DNA of 64,000 nt from Chersky-806 sp038252255 (GTDB lineage Bacteria; Actinomycetota; Acidimicrobiia; IMCC26256; JAENVU01): the NCBI GenBank assembly GCA_038252255.1, contig JBBSAM010000014.1:1-64000 (forward strand), in the 5' to 3' direction. The notes under the pieces were generated by a model that saw only the letters and a program-made list of their open reading frames with translations, did not search any database and was not told where the DNA came from. Below, one piece after another: positions 25,406 through 33,832 of the stretch (within the stretch, counting starts at the first letter, position 1; each line of letters starts with the position of its first letter). A program made the position numbers and the translations under genes.

Positions 25406-28400
25406 TCACTCGGGCGCTTCAGCACTTGGAGCGGTCGGTGGGAGATGGGCCAAGCTGCGCTCCACCCCGGCGAGCTGCGAGTAGTAGCGCCACCTTTCGT
25501 CGACGTCGGCTTGCGCGAGCGCCCGCAGCCCGGCGGCCTCCTCGGGGTTCGCACGGGCGAGCATCGCGAACCGTCCCTCGGCGTCGAGGAAGTCAGCCAG
25601 CGGGATCGACGGCGCCTTGCTGTCGAGATGGAACGGGTGCGTGTGCTCGTCGGTACCGGGATGGAAGCGGTACAGGGGCCAGTAGCCCGACCGCACGGCA
25701 TCGTGCTGGTGCGTCATCGATGTCGCCATGTCGATCCCGTGAGCGATGCACGTCGAGTAGGCGATGATCAACGATGGTCCCGGCCACGCCTCCGCCTCCG
25801 CGAACGCCTTGACCGTCTGGATGTCGTTCGCACCGATCGCGACCTGCGCGATGTACACGTTGCCGTAGCGTCGCGCTTCGACCCCGAGATCCTTCTTCGC
25901 GTTGCGCTTCCCTCCGGACGCGAACTTCGCCACCGCGGCACGGGGCGTGGACTTCGACGCCTGCCCGCCCGTGTTCGAATACACCTCGGTGTCCAGCACG
26001 AGGACGTTCACGTCGCGACCCGACCCCAGCACGTGGTCGAGACCACCCGCGCCGATGTCGTAGGCCCAACCGTCACCACCGACGATCCACACGTTCTTGC
26101 GCACGAGCGTTCCCGTGAGGGGTGCGAGCGCGCGGGCGCGCCGGGCGACCTCGGCGTCGCCGTCATCGACGAGCCGGGTGAGGTAGGAGTCGAGCTCTAC
26201 GATCCGAGACCGTTGCACCGCGATGGTGGCATCGTCGACGGGCACCGCCGGGTCGACCGCGAGGATTGCCGCGGTCAGCTCCCCGCCGAGCGACGGTCCG
26301 AGCTCGGTGACGATCCGACGAGCGGTGGCACTCTGACGGTCGAGCGCGATGCGCATGCCGAGCCCGAACTCGGCGTTGTCCTCGAACAGGGAATTCGACC
26401 ATGCCGGCCCGCGCCCGGCGGCGTCGGTACCCCACGGGGTCGTCGGCAGGTTGCCTCCGTAGATCGACGAGCAGCCGGTCGCGTTCGCCACCAGCGCACG
26501 GTCGCCGAAGAGCTGGGTGAGGAGCTTGAGGTACGGGGTCTCGCCGCAGCCCGCGCACGCCCCCGAGAACTCGAACAACGGCTCACGCGCCTGGGACCCC
26601 TTCACCGAGGCTGGGTCGAGCAGGCCGTCGGGTACGCCGTCGAGACGCAGGAACGCGTCGAACCGGGCCCGCTCGCGCTCGAGGTGCTCGGCGATGGGCT
26701 CCATGTCGATGGCCTTGTGCTTGGTCTCGGACTTCGACTTGGCCGGACACACGTCGACGCACACGCCACAGCCGGTGCAGTCGTCGGGCGCGACCTGGAT
26801 CGTCAGCAGCAGGCCCGGATGATCATGCGATCGGAACCGCTTGCTCGGCAGGACCGCGTCGGCCACATCTTCGGCGGCCGCCGCCGGGTCGTGGATCTTC
26901 ATGCGGATCGCCGCGTGCGGGCAGACGAGCGCGCAGCGGGCACAGTCGATGCAGATCTCCGGATCCCAGATCGGGATTTCGTCTGCGAGCGAGCGCTTCT
27001 CGACCCGGGCGGTTCCGGTCGGGAACGTGCCGTCGACCGGGAGAGCACTCACCGGAAGCAGGTCGCCTTCGCCGGCGAGCATGCGGGCGGTGACACGCTG
27101 CACGAAGTCGGACGCGTCGGGCGGCACCGGAGACCGACGACCGCGAATCGCGGTGACTGCGGGCGTGAAGACCAGCCGACTCAGAGCCGCGGGCGCCGCG
27201 TCGATCGCCGCGAGGTTGGCGTCCACGACCGGACCCCCTCGCTTGCCGTACACACTGCGGACCGAGGCGCGGATGGCGTCGAGCGCGGCGTCCAGTGGCA
27301 TCAGGTTCGTGAGCGCGAAGCAGCAAACCTGCATCACCACGTTGATCTGACCAGCCAGACCGGCGTCTCGGGCGACGCGGTGCGCGTCGATCACGTGGAC
27401 GGCGAGACCCTTCTCGAGGATCGACTCCTGCACCTCTATCGGCAGATGGTCCCATGTCGCGTCGGCCGGGTACGGGCTGTTCAGCAGGAACGTTGCGCCG
27501 GGCGCAGCGACGCCGAGCACGTCGACGCGATCGAGGAGGCCGAACTGGTGGCACGCCACGAAGTCCGCATCACGAATGAGATACGTGGAGCTGATTGGCG
27601 CGTCGGCGAAGCGGAGGTGCGACACGGTCATCGAACCCGACTTCTTCGAGTCGTAGACGAAGTACCCCTGCGCGTGCCGGTCGGTGTGCTCGCCGACGAT
27701 CTTGACCGTCTGCTTGTTGGCACCGACCGTGCCGTCGCTGCCGAGTCCGTAGAACACCGCCCGCAGCGCGGCCCGGTCGGTCGTGAACGAGGGATCGACC
27801 GGCAGGCTCCTGTGGGTCACGTCGTCGACGATCCCGACGGTGAAGCCGTCTCGTGGTTCGCCCGACCCGAGCGAGTCGAGCACCGCCCGGGCCATCGCCG
27901 GCGTGAACTCCTTCGACGACAGGCCGTACCGACCGCCGACGACACGGGGTAGGGGGCGCACGCCACGGCTTGCGGCATCGGCGAGTGCCGCGAGGACGTC
28001 GAGCCGCAGCGGCTCCCCGGGCGCGCCCGGCTCCTTGGTCCGGTCGAGCACGGCAACGGCGCGCACCGACTCGGGCAGGGCTCCCATGATTGCGTCGACG
28101 GGGAACGGCCGGTAGAGACGGACCTGGAGCACCCCGACCTTCTCGCCGGCCGCGACGAGGGCGTTGACCGCCTCCGTCGCGGCGCCGATGCCCGAACCCA
28201 TGAGCACGACCACACGCTCGGCGTCCGGCGCTCCGGTGTACTCGACGAGCCCGTAGCGACGTCCGGTCCGTGCCGCGAGCCGGGCGAACGCGCCCTCGAC
28301 GATCCTCGGGACAGCATCGACGAACGGGTTCAGGGCCTCGCGCGCCTGGAAGAACACGTCGGGGTTCTGGGCACTGCCGCGCAGGACCGGACGGTCCGGG

Positions 28401-29023
28401 TCGAGGGCGCGTAGGCGGTGGGCGGCGACCCAGTCGTCGTCGACGAGGGCAGACACGTCGGCATCGGTGGGCGGGTGGATCGTCGTGATCTCGTGCGACG
28501 TCCGGAAGCCATCGAAGAAGTGGAGGAACGGCATGCGCGACTCGAGGGTGGCCGCGTGCGCCACGAGCGCGAGATCGGCCGCCTCCTGGACCGAGCCCGC
28601 CGCGAGCATCGCCCATCCCGTCGTGCGGGCGGCCATCACGTCGCTGTGGTCCCCGAAGATCGAGAGCGCGTGGGTCGCGATCGATCGAGCTGCGACGTGG
28701 ATGACCGCAGGCGACAGCTCGCCCGCGACCTTGAACATGTTCGGGAGCATGAGGAGCAGCCCCTGCGACGCGGTGAACGTGGTTGCCAACGCGCCGCGCG
28801 TCGCCGCGCCGTGGAGGGTGCCGGCCGCGCCTGCCTCCGACTGCATCTCGATCACCTCGGGAACGGTGCCCCAGAGGTTGGGCCGGCCCTCCGCAGACCA
28901 CGCGTCGCAGTGTTCGGCCATCGGCGATGCCGGCGTGATCGGATAGATGGCAATTACCTCGGAGCACCGGTACGCGACCTGCGCCGCGGCTTCGTTGCCG
29001 TCGAGGACTTGCCGACCCTCCAT
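25406..29023 (-). CDS. nifJ: Pyruvate:ferredoxin (flavodoxin) oxidoreductase, single-chain
   Basis: A 1205-residue homodimer-type PFOR that converts pyruvate and CoA to acetyl-CoA and CO2 with reduction of ferredoxin. In order it has the N-terminal TPP/pyruvate domain with YPITPASPMAEHCDAW, domain II, the gamma domain, two ferredoxin clusters (CIDCARCALVCP about 688 and CTGCGVCVDVCP about 748), CAGCGETPY with the proximal cluster, and a TPP domain with GDGWAYDIG (about 981) and NTGGQASKSTPR. All cluster cysteines are present. ATG 29023 fits the family start; GTG 29074 would add 17 atypical residues. The enzyme is oxygen sensitive, so its presence implies micro-oxic or anaerobic life phases. 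Confidence 0.96.
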   Translation of the reverse strand: MEGRQVLDGNEAAAQVAYRCSEVIAIYPITPASPMAEHCDAWSAEGRPNLWGTVPEVIEMQSEAGAAGTLHGAATRGALATTFTASQGLLLMLPNMFKVAGELSPAVIHVAARSIATHALSIFGDHSDVMAARTTGWAMLAAGSVQEAADLALVAHAATLESRMPFLHFFDGFRTSHEITTIHPPTDADVSALVDDDWVAAHRLRALDPDRPVLRGSAQNPDVFFQAREALNPFVDAVPRIVEGAFARLAARTGRRYGLVEYTGAPDAERVVVLMGSGIGAATEAVNALVAAGEKVGVLQVRLYRPFPVDAIMGALPESVRAVAVLDRTKEPGAPGEPLRLDVLAALADAASRGVRPLPRVVGGRYGLSSKEFTPAMARAVLDSLGSGEPRDGFTVGIVDDVTHRSLPVDPSFTTDRAALRAVFYGLGSDGTVGANKQTVKIVGEHTDRHAQGYFVYDSKKSGSMTVSHLRFADAPISSTYLIRDADFVACHQFGLLDRVDVLGVAAPGATFLLNSPYPADATWDHLPIEVQESILEKGLAVHVIDAHRVARDAGLAGQINVVMQVCCFALTNLMPLDAALDAIRASVRSVYGKRGGPVVDANLAAIDAAPAALSRLVFTPAVTAIRGRRSPVPPDASDFVQRVTARMLAGEGDLLPVSALPVDGTFPTGTARVEKRSLADEIPIWDPEICIDCARCALVCPHAAIRMKIHDPAAAAEDVADAVLPSKRFRSHDHPGLLLTIQVAPDDCTGCGVCVDVCPAKSKSETKHKAIDMEPIAEHLERERARFDAFLRLDGVPDGLLDPASVKGSQAREPLFEFSGACAGCGETPYLKLLTQLFGDRALVANATGCSSIYGGNLPTTPWGTDAAGRGPAWSNSLFEDNAEFGLGMRIALDRQSATARRIVTELGPSLGGELTAAILAVDPAVPVDDATIAVQRSRIVELDSYLTRLVDDGDAEVARRARALAPLTGTLVRKNVWIVGGDGWAYDIGAGGLDHVLGSGRDVNVLVLDTEVYSNTGGQASKSTPRAAVAKFASGGKRNAKKDLGVEARRYGNVYIAQVAIGANDIQTVKAFAEAEAWPGPSLIIAYSTCIAHGIDMATSMTHQHDAVRSGYWPLYRFHPGTDEHTHPFHLDSKAPSIPLADFLDAEGRFAMLARANPEEAAGLRALAQADVDERWRYYSQLAGVERSLAHLPPTAPSAEAPE

Positions 29024-29107
29024 CCCCGCCAGGTTCACCCGCCGGGCCGGTCCGCGACAAGGGTCCGAAGTCACCTTTCGAAATCGCCCGAACCATCTGC
29101 CGCCGGG

Positions 29108-29122
29108 AGGACCTTCGGCCCT
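29108..29122. promoter_or_regulatory. DosR/DevR-like palindrome between PFOR and NTF2-like genes
   Basis: AGGACCTTCGGCCCT, whose reverse complement is exactly AGGGCCGAAGGTCCT. It lies 85 bp before the PFOR start and 70 bp before the start at 29192, so it could serve both divergent genes. It is one of three identical copies in the window. Confidence 0.65.
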
Positions 29123-29191
29123 TGGAACGTCGAGTGCAGAGGGGGATCATGAGGTGACGCGCGCACCAACGAGCACGGTGGAGGTGGGCCG

Positions 29192-29584
29192 ATGACCGAG
29201 CACCCGAACGTGAGATTGGTCCGGCGGGGCTTCGAATCCTTCGCGAAGGGCGATCTGGAGGCCCTACGGGAGTTGATGAGCGATGACGTGGTGTGGCATG
29301 AACCCGGTCGGAGCCCGCTGGGTGGCGACTACAAGGGTCCGACGGGTGTCCTCGAGCTCCTCAGGAAGTTGCGGGAACGCAGTGAAGGTTCCTTCGCGGT
29401 CAACATCGTCGAGGTGTTCGGAAGCTCGGAACGGGCGGTAGTCATCCAAGAAGAGGTAGCCCGTCGAGGTGGGAACGTGCTCGACATGGCCAGCGTCGTC
29501 GAGTTCGAGATCCATCAGGGCAAGATCAGCGAAGTCACCGTCTACCACGAGGACACCTACCACTTCGACGAGTTCTGGTCCTAG
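29192..29584 (+). CDS. SnoaL/ketosteroid isomerase-like (NTF2 fold) protein
   Basis: A 130-residue NTF2-like protein. It starts NVRLVRRGFESFAKGDLEAL and has DDVVWHEPGRSPLGGDYKG and a C-terminal VTVYHEDTYHFDEFW, the typical helix-pocket-sheet layout. It has a GGAGGTG ribosome site 6 bp before ATG 29192. The fold hosts isomerases, hydrolases and non-catalytic binders, so function cannot be assigned. It shares a promoter region, including the exact palindrome, with PFOR. Confidence 0.85.
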   Translation: MTEHPNVRLVRRGFESFAKGDLEALRELMSDDVVWHEPGRSPLGGDYKGPTGVLELLRKLRERSEGSFAVNIVEVFGSSERAVVIQEEVARRGGNVLDMASVVEFEIHQGKISEVTVYHEDTYHFDEFWS

Positions 29585-29668
29585 TGCTGCGGAAGCGCCT
29601 CCTCGGAACGGAATCGAGTGTGCAGTCGGTCTCGACGTCCGCCCGGCGCTCGACTCGCTCGGCGCCGG

Positions 29669-30496
29669 CTACCCACGGCGGGGAGGGGGCGCGACGCACG
29701 TGGACGGGAGTTCACGGAGGAACGCACCGACCGCTTGGTTGATCTCTGCGTGGCGCAGACCGAAGTCGAGTATGGATCGAAGATCGACGCGGCGGGCGTC
29801 GGACAAGTCGGCCGCGAGCTCGGTGGCGTCGTCGACGGAGTGGATCGGGTCGTAGGAGTGGGCCGTGACGAGGGTCGGCATGGTGAGTCGGGCCAGCGTG
29901 TCGGGGTCTTTGGGCGGCGCGTCCTGGTTGGCGATGCTGCGCATGAGCGTGGCTTGGGCGAGGTGGTCGGCGGTCAGAAGGTCGCGAATGAAGGCGAGTT
30001 CGTACGCGCGCCGGGGGATGGGGAGCCGCCGGATGACGGGATGCCACGGTGTCAGGACGGGGTAGAGCCCGGTGAACAATGCTGAAACCGCGCTGAAGAA
30101 GATCCGTCCGGCGGTCACGCCCCGGGCGAATACCGGCATCTCGAGGACGAGGGCCCGGACGCGGTCGGGATGGCGGAGCGCGACCTCGTAGGCGACGTTG
30201 GCGCCGAGCGAGAGTCCGCCGAGTACGACCTCGTCGATCTCGAGGTGGTCGAGCAGCGCGATGACGTCGTCGGCGAACTCCGAGATGAGGTAGCGGTCGG
30301 ATTGGCGAGGTTTGGTCGACTTGCCGTGGCCATGGAAGTCGAGCAGAAGGACTCGGTAGTCGGGGAGCGACGCCGCCAGTCGCTCCATCGTCCGCGACGA
30401 CATGGTCAGACCGTGCAACAACACCACCGGCGGGCCACAGGGGTTGCCCCGCTCTGCGTAGTAGAGAGTCAAGTCACCTCGGTTGATGGTTGGCAT
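29669..30496 (-). CDS. Alpha/beta hydrolase
   Basis: A 275-residue alpha/beta hydrolase. It has oxyanion motif LLHGLTMSS, DFHGHGKS, nucleophile elbow GGLSLGAN (Ser), an acid in HSYDPIHSVDDA and a C-terminal His in GLRHAEINQAV. The triad therefore appears complete. The hydrophobic cap segment around 135-165 suggests a lipophilic substrate. It could be an esterase, a lactonase or an epoxide-hydrolase relative; the substrate cannot be given. Confidence 0.85.
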   Translation of the reverse strand: MPTINRGDLTLYYAERGNPCGPPVVLLHGLTMSSRTMERLAASLPDYRVLLLDFHGHGKSTKPRQSDRYLISEFADDVIALLDHLEIDEVVLGGLSLGANVAYEVALRHPDRVRALVLEMPVFARGVTAGRIFFSAVSALFTGLYPVLTPWHPVIRRLPIPRRAYELAFIRDLLTADHLAQATLMRSIANQDAPPKDPDTLARLTMPTLVTAHSYDPIHSVDDATELAADLSDARRVDLRSILDFGLRHAEINQAVGAFLRELPSTCVAPPPRRG

Positions 30497-30608
30497 CTCG
30501 GCCTCAGCGCCTCATTCGGGTGTCGCCGGCTCGATCCGGCCCGTACCGGCGCGGGAACTCTGGACCTCGTCCACCTCATGAGCATGGGACGACAACGCAG
30601 CGTCTCCT

Positions 30609-30624
30609 AGGGCCGAACGGCCCT
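30609..30624 (-). promoter_or_regulatory. Palindrome AGGGCCG-AA-CGGCCCT upstream of the hydrolase
   Basis: A perfect 7-bp inverted repeat with a 2-base centre, 113 bp upstream of the alpha/beta hydrolase start and downstream of the PNPOx-like gene. It is one base longer than the 15-bp box, so it could be a variant operator or a small terminator hairpin. Confidence 0.3.
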
Positions 30625-30667
30625 GGGTTCCGCAAGCACGAACGGACGAGTGGGCGACCGCGAGCTC

Positions 30668-31078
30668 TTAGGCGGGCGGCGTGGTGTAGCGCCGGCCCGA
30701 GACGAGCTCTGCGGTGATGCGCACGAAGTAGTCGCGTGATCCGGGAGCCCAGGGACTCAGTGGTAGACGCTTCGCTTCTGCCAGCGCGGTTCCGTCGGCC
30801 AGCCACTGCGCGTGTCCGACGATCATCACGCTCCACGCCGAGGTGTGGTCGGGTGCGCTGGCATCAACCTCGAAGGCCACTACGGAACCGGTGAGTGCAC
30901 CCGTGAGCTTGGCGCCGGGCGCGCTGCGGAAGATGATGTTGTCGCCGAGCAGCGCGTAGTTCACGGGCAGGATCGCAGGGAGCGCTTCCAAGGTGACCCC
31001 GACGCGACCGAGCTGCTCGGTGGAGAGCAGTCGCATGCATTCACCGCGTGAGAGAACCTCGAGACCATCCAGATCCAT
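30668..31078 (-). CDS. Pyridoxamine 5'-phosphate oxidase-like flavoprotein
   Basis: A 136-residue split-barrel protein. It starts MDLDGLEVLSRGECMRLLST and contains GRVGVTLEALPAILPVNYAL, FRSAPGAKL, VAFEVDA and SVMIVGHAQWL, the pattern of PNPOx-like flavin- or F420-binding proteins. These enzymes reduce small molecules or bind FMN, F420 or haem. The exact 15-bp palindrome lies 36 bp upstream of ATG 31078. Longer in-frame sequence upstream of that ATG runs across the palindrome and has no family similarity. Confidence 0.85.
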   Translation of the reverse strand: MDLDGLEVLSRGECMRLLSTEQLGRVGVTLEALPAILPVNYALLGDNIIFRSAPGAKLTGALTGSVVAFEVDASAPDHTSAWSVMIVGHAQWLADGTALAEAKRLPLSPWAPGSRDYFVRITAELVSGRRYTTPPA

Positions 31079-31114
31079 ATCCTTGGAGGTTCGGCTTCTC
31101 CGCGTGCTTGGAAC

Positions 31115-31129
31115 AGGGCCGAAGGTCCT
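31115..31129 (-). promoter_or_regulatory. DosR/DevR-like palindrome upstream of the PNPOx-like gene
   Basis: An exact copy of AGGGCCGAAGGTCCT, 36 bp before the start codon. At that distance it would overlap or sit close to the core promoter. Confidence 0.65.
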
Positions 31130-31312
31130 GACCGCGGCTCGCCGCGGATCAGTCTCGGTGCCGAGAAGCCGTCGCCGCTGGTCACAGCGTTGCGTTGATC
31201 GACGGATCTTGGCTCCCATCGAGGTCCGGAACGTGCTGTCGTTCGCAAGCAGCTCGTCGACAGCCGGTTCTCGTCGTAGCTCTTGGTATGTGGCGCGCCG
31301 TGTGGGCCGCCG

Positions 31313-32734
31313 TCATGTGCCGAAGGCAATCACCACGCGCCCGGCGGGGACGACCACACGCCCGGAACCTGCGGCTGGTGACGTGAATCGGGAGGGCACG
31401 TTGCCGATGTGCTCAGACAGGACGGTCCGACCCGACGAAGCATCGAGCGCGACCAGATCGCCGCTGCCGGTTGCGACGGCCCATACGGCACCACCGGCGA
31501 CGATCGTGGGACCGGGTGTCGATACCGGCGTCGTCCACCCAACGAGGAAGCTGTTGCCGGTCACCGTGACTTGCGCAATGCCGTCCGAGCACGGGACGAA
31601 CATCGTGTCGCCGTCGTGCGCGACGCCTCCAAACGCGCGACTGCTGCAGACACTGCCCGCGTGGAGCTGTCCACCAACTCCACCGAGGTGACCGGCGTCG
31701 AGCAGATAGCCGAACCCGCTCTTTCCGACCTGGAACACACGACCGCCCGGCAGGAGCACCGGGCTGGTGGATCCGAGGTCGGTGTCGCTCCCGTTCAGCG
31801 ATGCCCAATCACTAGGCGCGAACGAGTCGACCAGTTTCAAGTCCGCGTCGAGGCGTACAACGCTGTTGCCGTAATCGTAGGATCCGGCACTCGAGCTGTT
31901 GCCGCTCGTCAGATAGAAGCTGCCGTCACTTCCGAAGGCCGCACCGGGCGGGGCCCAGAAGCCACCCTCGCGTTGTGTCGGGAGCGTGAATGACTTCAGA
32001 GGTCCGAGCCCTGAGCTGGAAACGGGTACTGCGACCACGCGGCCGTGATAGTTGCCGCAGTCGCCGAACCGTCCGCCGTACGGGATGAAGACCTGTCCCC
32101 GCGAGAGGGTGAGGGCCGCTCGCTGGTTCTGGACCGCGGGGTCAGCGCCGGGGGAATCGACGCGCGCCGAGGCGGCGAGACGCCCGGTCGAGAGGTCGAG
32201 CTCGAACAGCATGTGTCGACCGGGTTGGATCATGCCCACCGCGTATATCCGTTCGGCGTTCGCGTCGATGACCGGCGTGCCCGTGATGCCGACCGGATCG
32301 ACATCGCCGCACGGGAGGGACGAACCGGATACCGGCTCGCCGAGGTGCGTCTTCCACGCGATCGTGCCGTCGGAGGCATTGAGTGCGTAGACGCTGTCGT
32401 TCTCGGTCGCGATCACGACCCGGTCACCCACGACGAGCGGCTGCGCGTATACGGCGCCATCGAGAGCGGGGGACGCCCACTGCTGCCGGACCGTGCCGGA
32501 TGCCGGCGGACCGTCGGGCGCGAGGCCGCCGCGAGCGGCATCGTGGTAGTACGTCGTCCATTGCGCGCCACCGCCGGCCGTGGACGGTGATGGGCTGACC
32601 GTCGAGGTCGTTGTCGATGCCGGTCTCGACGAGTGCGAGGTCGATGATCGCCTCGAGGTCCCGGAACCGGAAGAGCACGCCGCGAGCATGCATGCGGCCG
32701 TGACGACCGCGAACCAGTCAAGACGTCCGCGCAT
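31313..32734 (-). CDS. PQQ-propeller (outer membrane assembly/quinoprotein-like) lipoprotein
   Basis: A 473-residue exported protein. The signal peptide ends ACMLAAC, giving a lipid-attached cysteine, and is followed by a Ser/Thr-rich linker of about 35 residues. The rest is a series of PQQ-like beta-propeller blades (for example VYALNASDGTIAWKT, LFELDLSTGRLAA, LVALDASSGRTVL). No quinone-ligand set could be confirmed, so it may be a structural propeller rather than a dehydrogenase. A related lipoprotein lies at 61221-62495. Confidence 0.85.
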   Translation of the reverse strand: MRGRLDWFAVVTAACMLAACSSGSGTSRRSSTSHSSRPASTTTSTVSPSPSTAGGGAQWTTYYHDAARGGLAPDGPPASGTVRQQWASPALDGAVYAQPLVVGDRVVIATENDSVYALNASDGTIAWKTHLGEPVSGSSLPCGDVDPVGITGTPVIDANAERIYAVGMIQPGRHMLFELDLSTGRLAASARVDSPGADPAVQNQRAALTLSRGQVFIPYGGRFGDCGNYHGRVVAVPVSSSGLGPLKSFTLPTQREGGFWAPPGAAFGSDGSFYLTSGNSSSAGSYDYGNSVVRLDADLKLVDSFAPSDWASLNGSDTDLGSTSPVLLPGGRVFQVGKSGFGYLLDAGHLGGVGGQLHAGSVCSSRAFGGVAHDGDTMFVPCSDGIAQVTVTGNSFLVGWTTPVSTPGPTIVAGGAVWAVATGSGDLVALDASSGRTVLSEHIGNVPSRFTSPAAGSGRVVVPAGRVVIAFGT

Positions 32735-32778
32735 CTCCTAGGTTGTAGCCGGTTCATCGCGCCGGTGTGCAGCGCGGG

Positions 32779-32871
32779 CTATTCGGGTTGGAAGATGGCG
32801 ATGGTGTGGCCGTCGGGGTCCTGGAACCAGACCGAACGGCCGATGCCGGGCGACGGAGAGATGGGTGAGGC
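32779..32871 (-). pseudogene. C-terminal scrap of a glyoxalase/VOC-family protein
   Basis: A 29-residue frame ends SPGIGRSVWFQDPDGHTIAIFQ then two residues and TAG, the standard end of a glyoxalase/bleomycin-resistance (VOC) protein (WFxDPDGHTIxxFQ). The frame carries no start and the beta-alpha-beta repeats are missing upstream, where the divergent hydroxylase gene begins. It is a relic of fewer than 100 bp. Confidence 0.65.
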
Positions 32872-32909
32872 TCGCCGCAGAACGCGACGGGTGTGCAATC
32901 CTGGTGGTC

Positions 32910-33530
32910 ATGATGGTTCTCCGGTCCCGGTCGGTCGCCGTGCTCGTCGGCGGGGCGACATGGACCGCAGCCGAGTACGGCCTCCACCGCTGCGCGATGC
33001 ACGAGATGCGGGGCCGGGGGACGGCGTCGGTCGAGCACCTCAAGCACCACGCGGACGTCACGTACTTCTCACCCCCGTCCAAGAAGTTGATGTCGGCTGC
33101 CGCGACCACCGCAGTGGCCTATCCGCTCGTGGCCGTCGCCGCGGGCCGGCGGTGGGCGACCGCCTTCACCGTCGGGCTGATCGCCGCATACTTCGGATAC
33201 GAGGTCGCTCACCGGCGCACACACACGCACCCTCCACGGAACCGGTACGGTCGGTGGGCCCGCCGCAGCCACATGCACCACCACTTCGGCGCGCCGATGC
33301 GGAACTTCGGTGTGACGACCCCGGTGTGGGACCGGCTCTGGGGAACCTACGACGAGCCCGGTGTCGTCGCGGTTCCCCGCCGGATGGCACCCGCGTGGCT
33401 GCTCGACGAAGTGGGCGAAATCCGCGCCGAGTTCGCCGACGACTACGTCGCGACGGGTGTCCGGAACTCGGAGCAAGGCCAGGCCGAGCGAGATCGGGCT
33501 GACGCGTTCGTCAATGTCGCCCCTGAGTGA
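32910..33530 (+). CDS. Fatty acid hydroxylase/sterol desaturase superfamily membrane protein
   Basis: A 206-residue di-iron membrane oxygenase-like protein with the full set of histidine clusters: EYGLHRCAMHEM, HLKHHADV, YEVAHRRTHTH and HMHHHFGAP, followed by TTPVWDRLWGTYDEP. Hydrophobic helices flank them. Members hydroxylate or desaturate lipid chains, sterols or carotenoids. ATG 32910 (a tandem ATG-ATG) is chosen; in-frame sequence before it overlaps the VOC relic. Its stop is fused to the next small ORF by GTGA. Confidence 0.85.
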   Translation: MMVLRSRSVAVLVGGATWTAAEYGLHRCAMHEMRGRGTASVEHLKHHADVTYFSPPSKKLMSAAATTAVAYPLVAVAAGRRWATAFTVGLIAAYFGYEVAHRRTHTHPPRNRYGRWARRSHMHHHFGAPMRNFGVTTPVWDRLWGTYDEPGVVAVPRRMAPAWLLDEVGEIRAEFADDYVATGVRNSEQGQAERDRADAFVNVAPE

Positions 33531-33694
33531 ACGCAACCACCGCGCTGAGCCACGATGACCAGATCGCCCGGGTCGAGATGGTCCGTGAGGATGTCGGCGC
33601 GCACATCGAACGGATCATCACGTATGCCGACGACACCTACGCCACGTCCAACTGGGAAATTCACCTCCGAGAAGGATGCGTTCCTGGCGCGTAG
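33527..33694 (+). CDS. Small ORF translationally coupled to the hydroxylase gene
   Basis: A 55-codon frame starting with GTG in a GTGA overlap with the hydroxylase stop, the same junction used throughout this genome. The peptide starts MNATTALSHDDQIARVEMVR, is acidic and helical in its first half, and ends in TAG. No family is recognised. The coupling and the codon choice (third-position GC) make it a plausible real gene, but it could also be chance. Confidence 0.4.
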   Translation: MNATTALSHDDQIARVEMVREDVGAHIERIITYADDTYATSNWEIHLREGCVPGA

Positions 33695-33832
33695 TCCCCG
33701 AGATTCGGGCGGTCGCCGGCCGGACCCGCGATATCGGCAGCGTCTTCGAGCGTTGCTACGGTGCCCGCTTGTCTTCGCTCCATCGACCTCGGCGTCGTAG
33801 GCCCCGAGATTTCACCACCAGAGGAATGCGTG

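Noticed and set aside
25373..27952. 859-codon plus-strand frame
   Set aside because: Antisense shadow of the PFOR gene, whose ferredoxin and TPP motifs are on the other strand.
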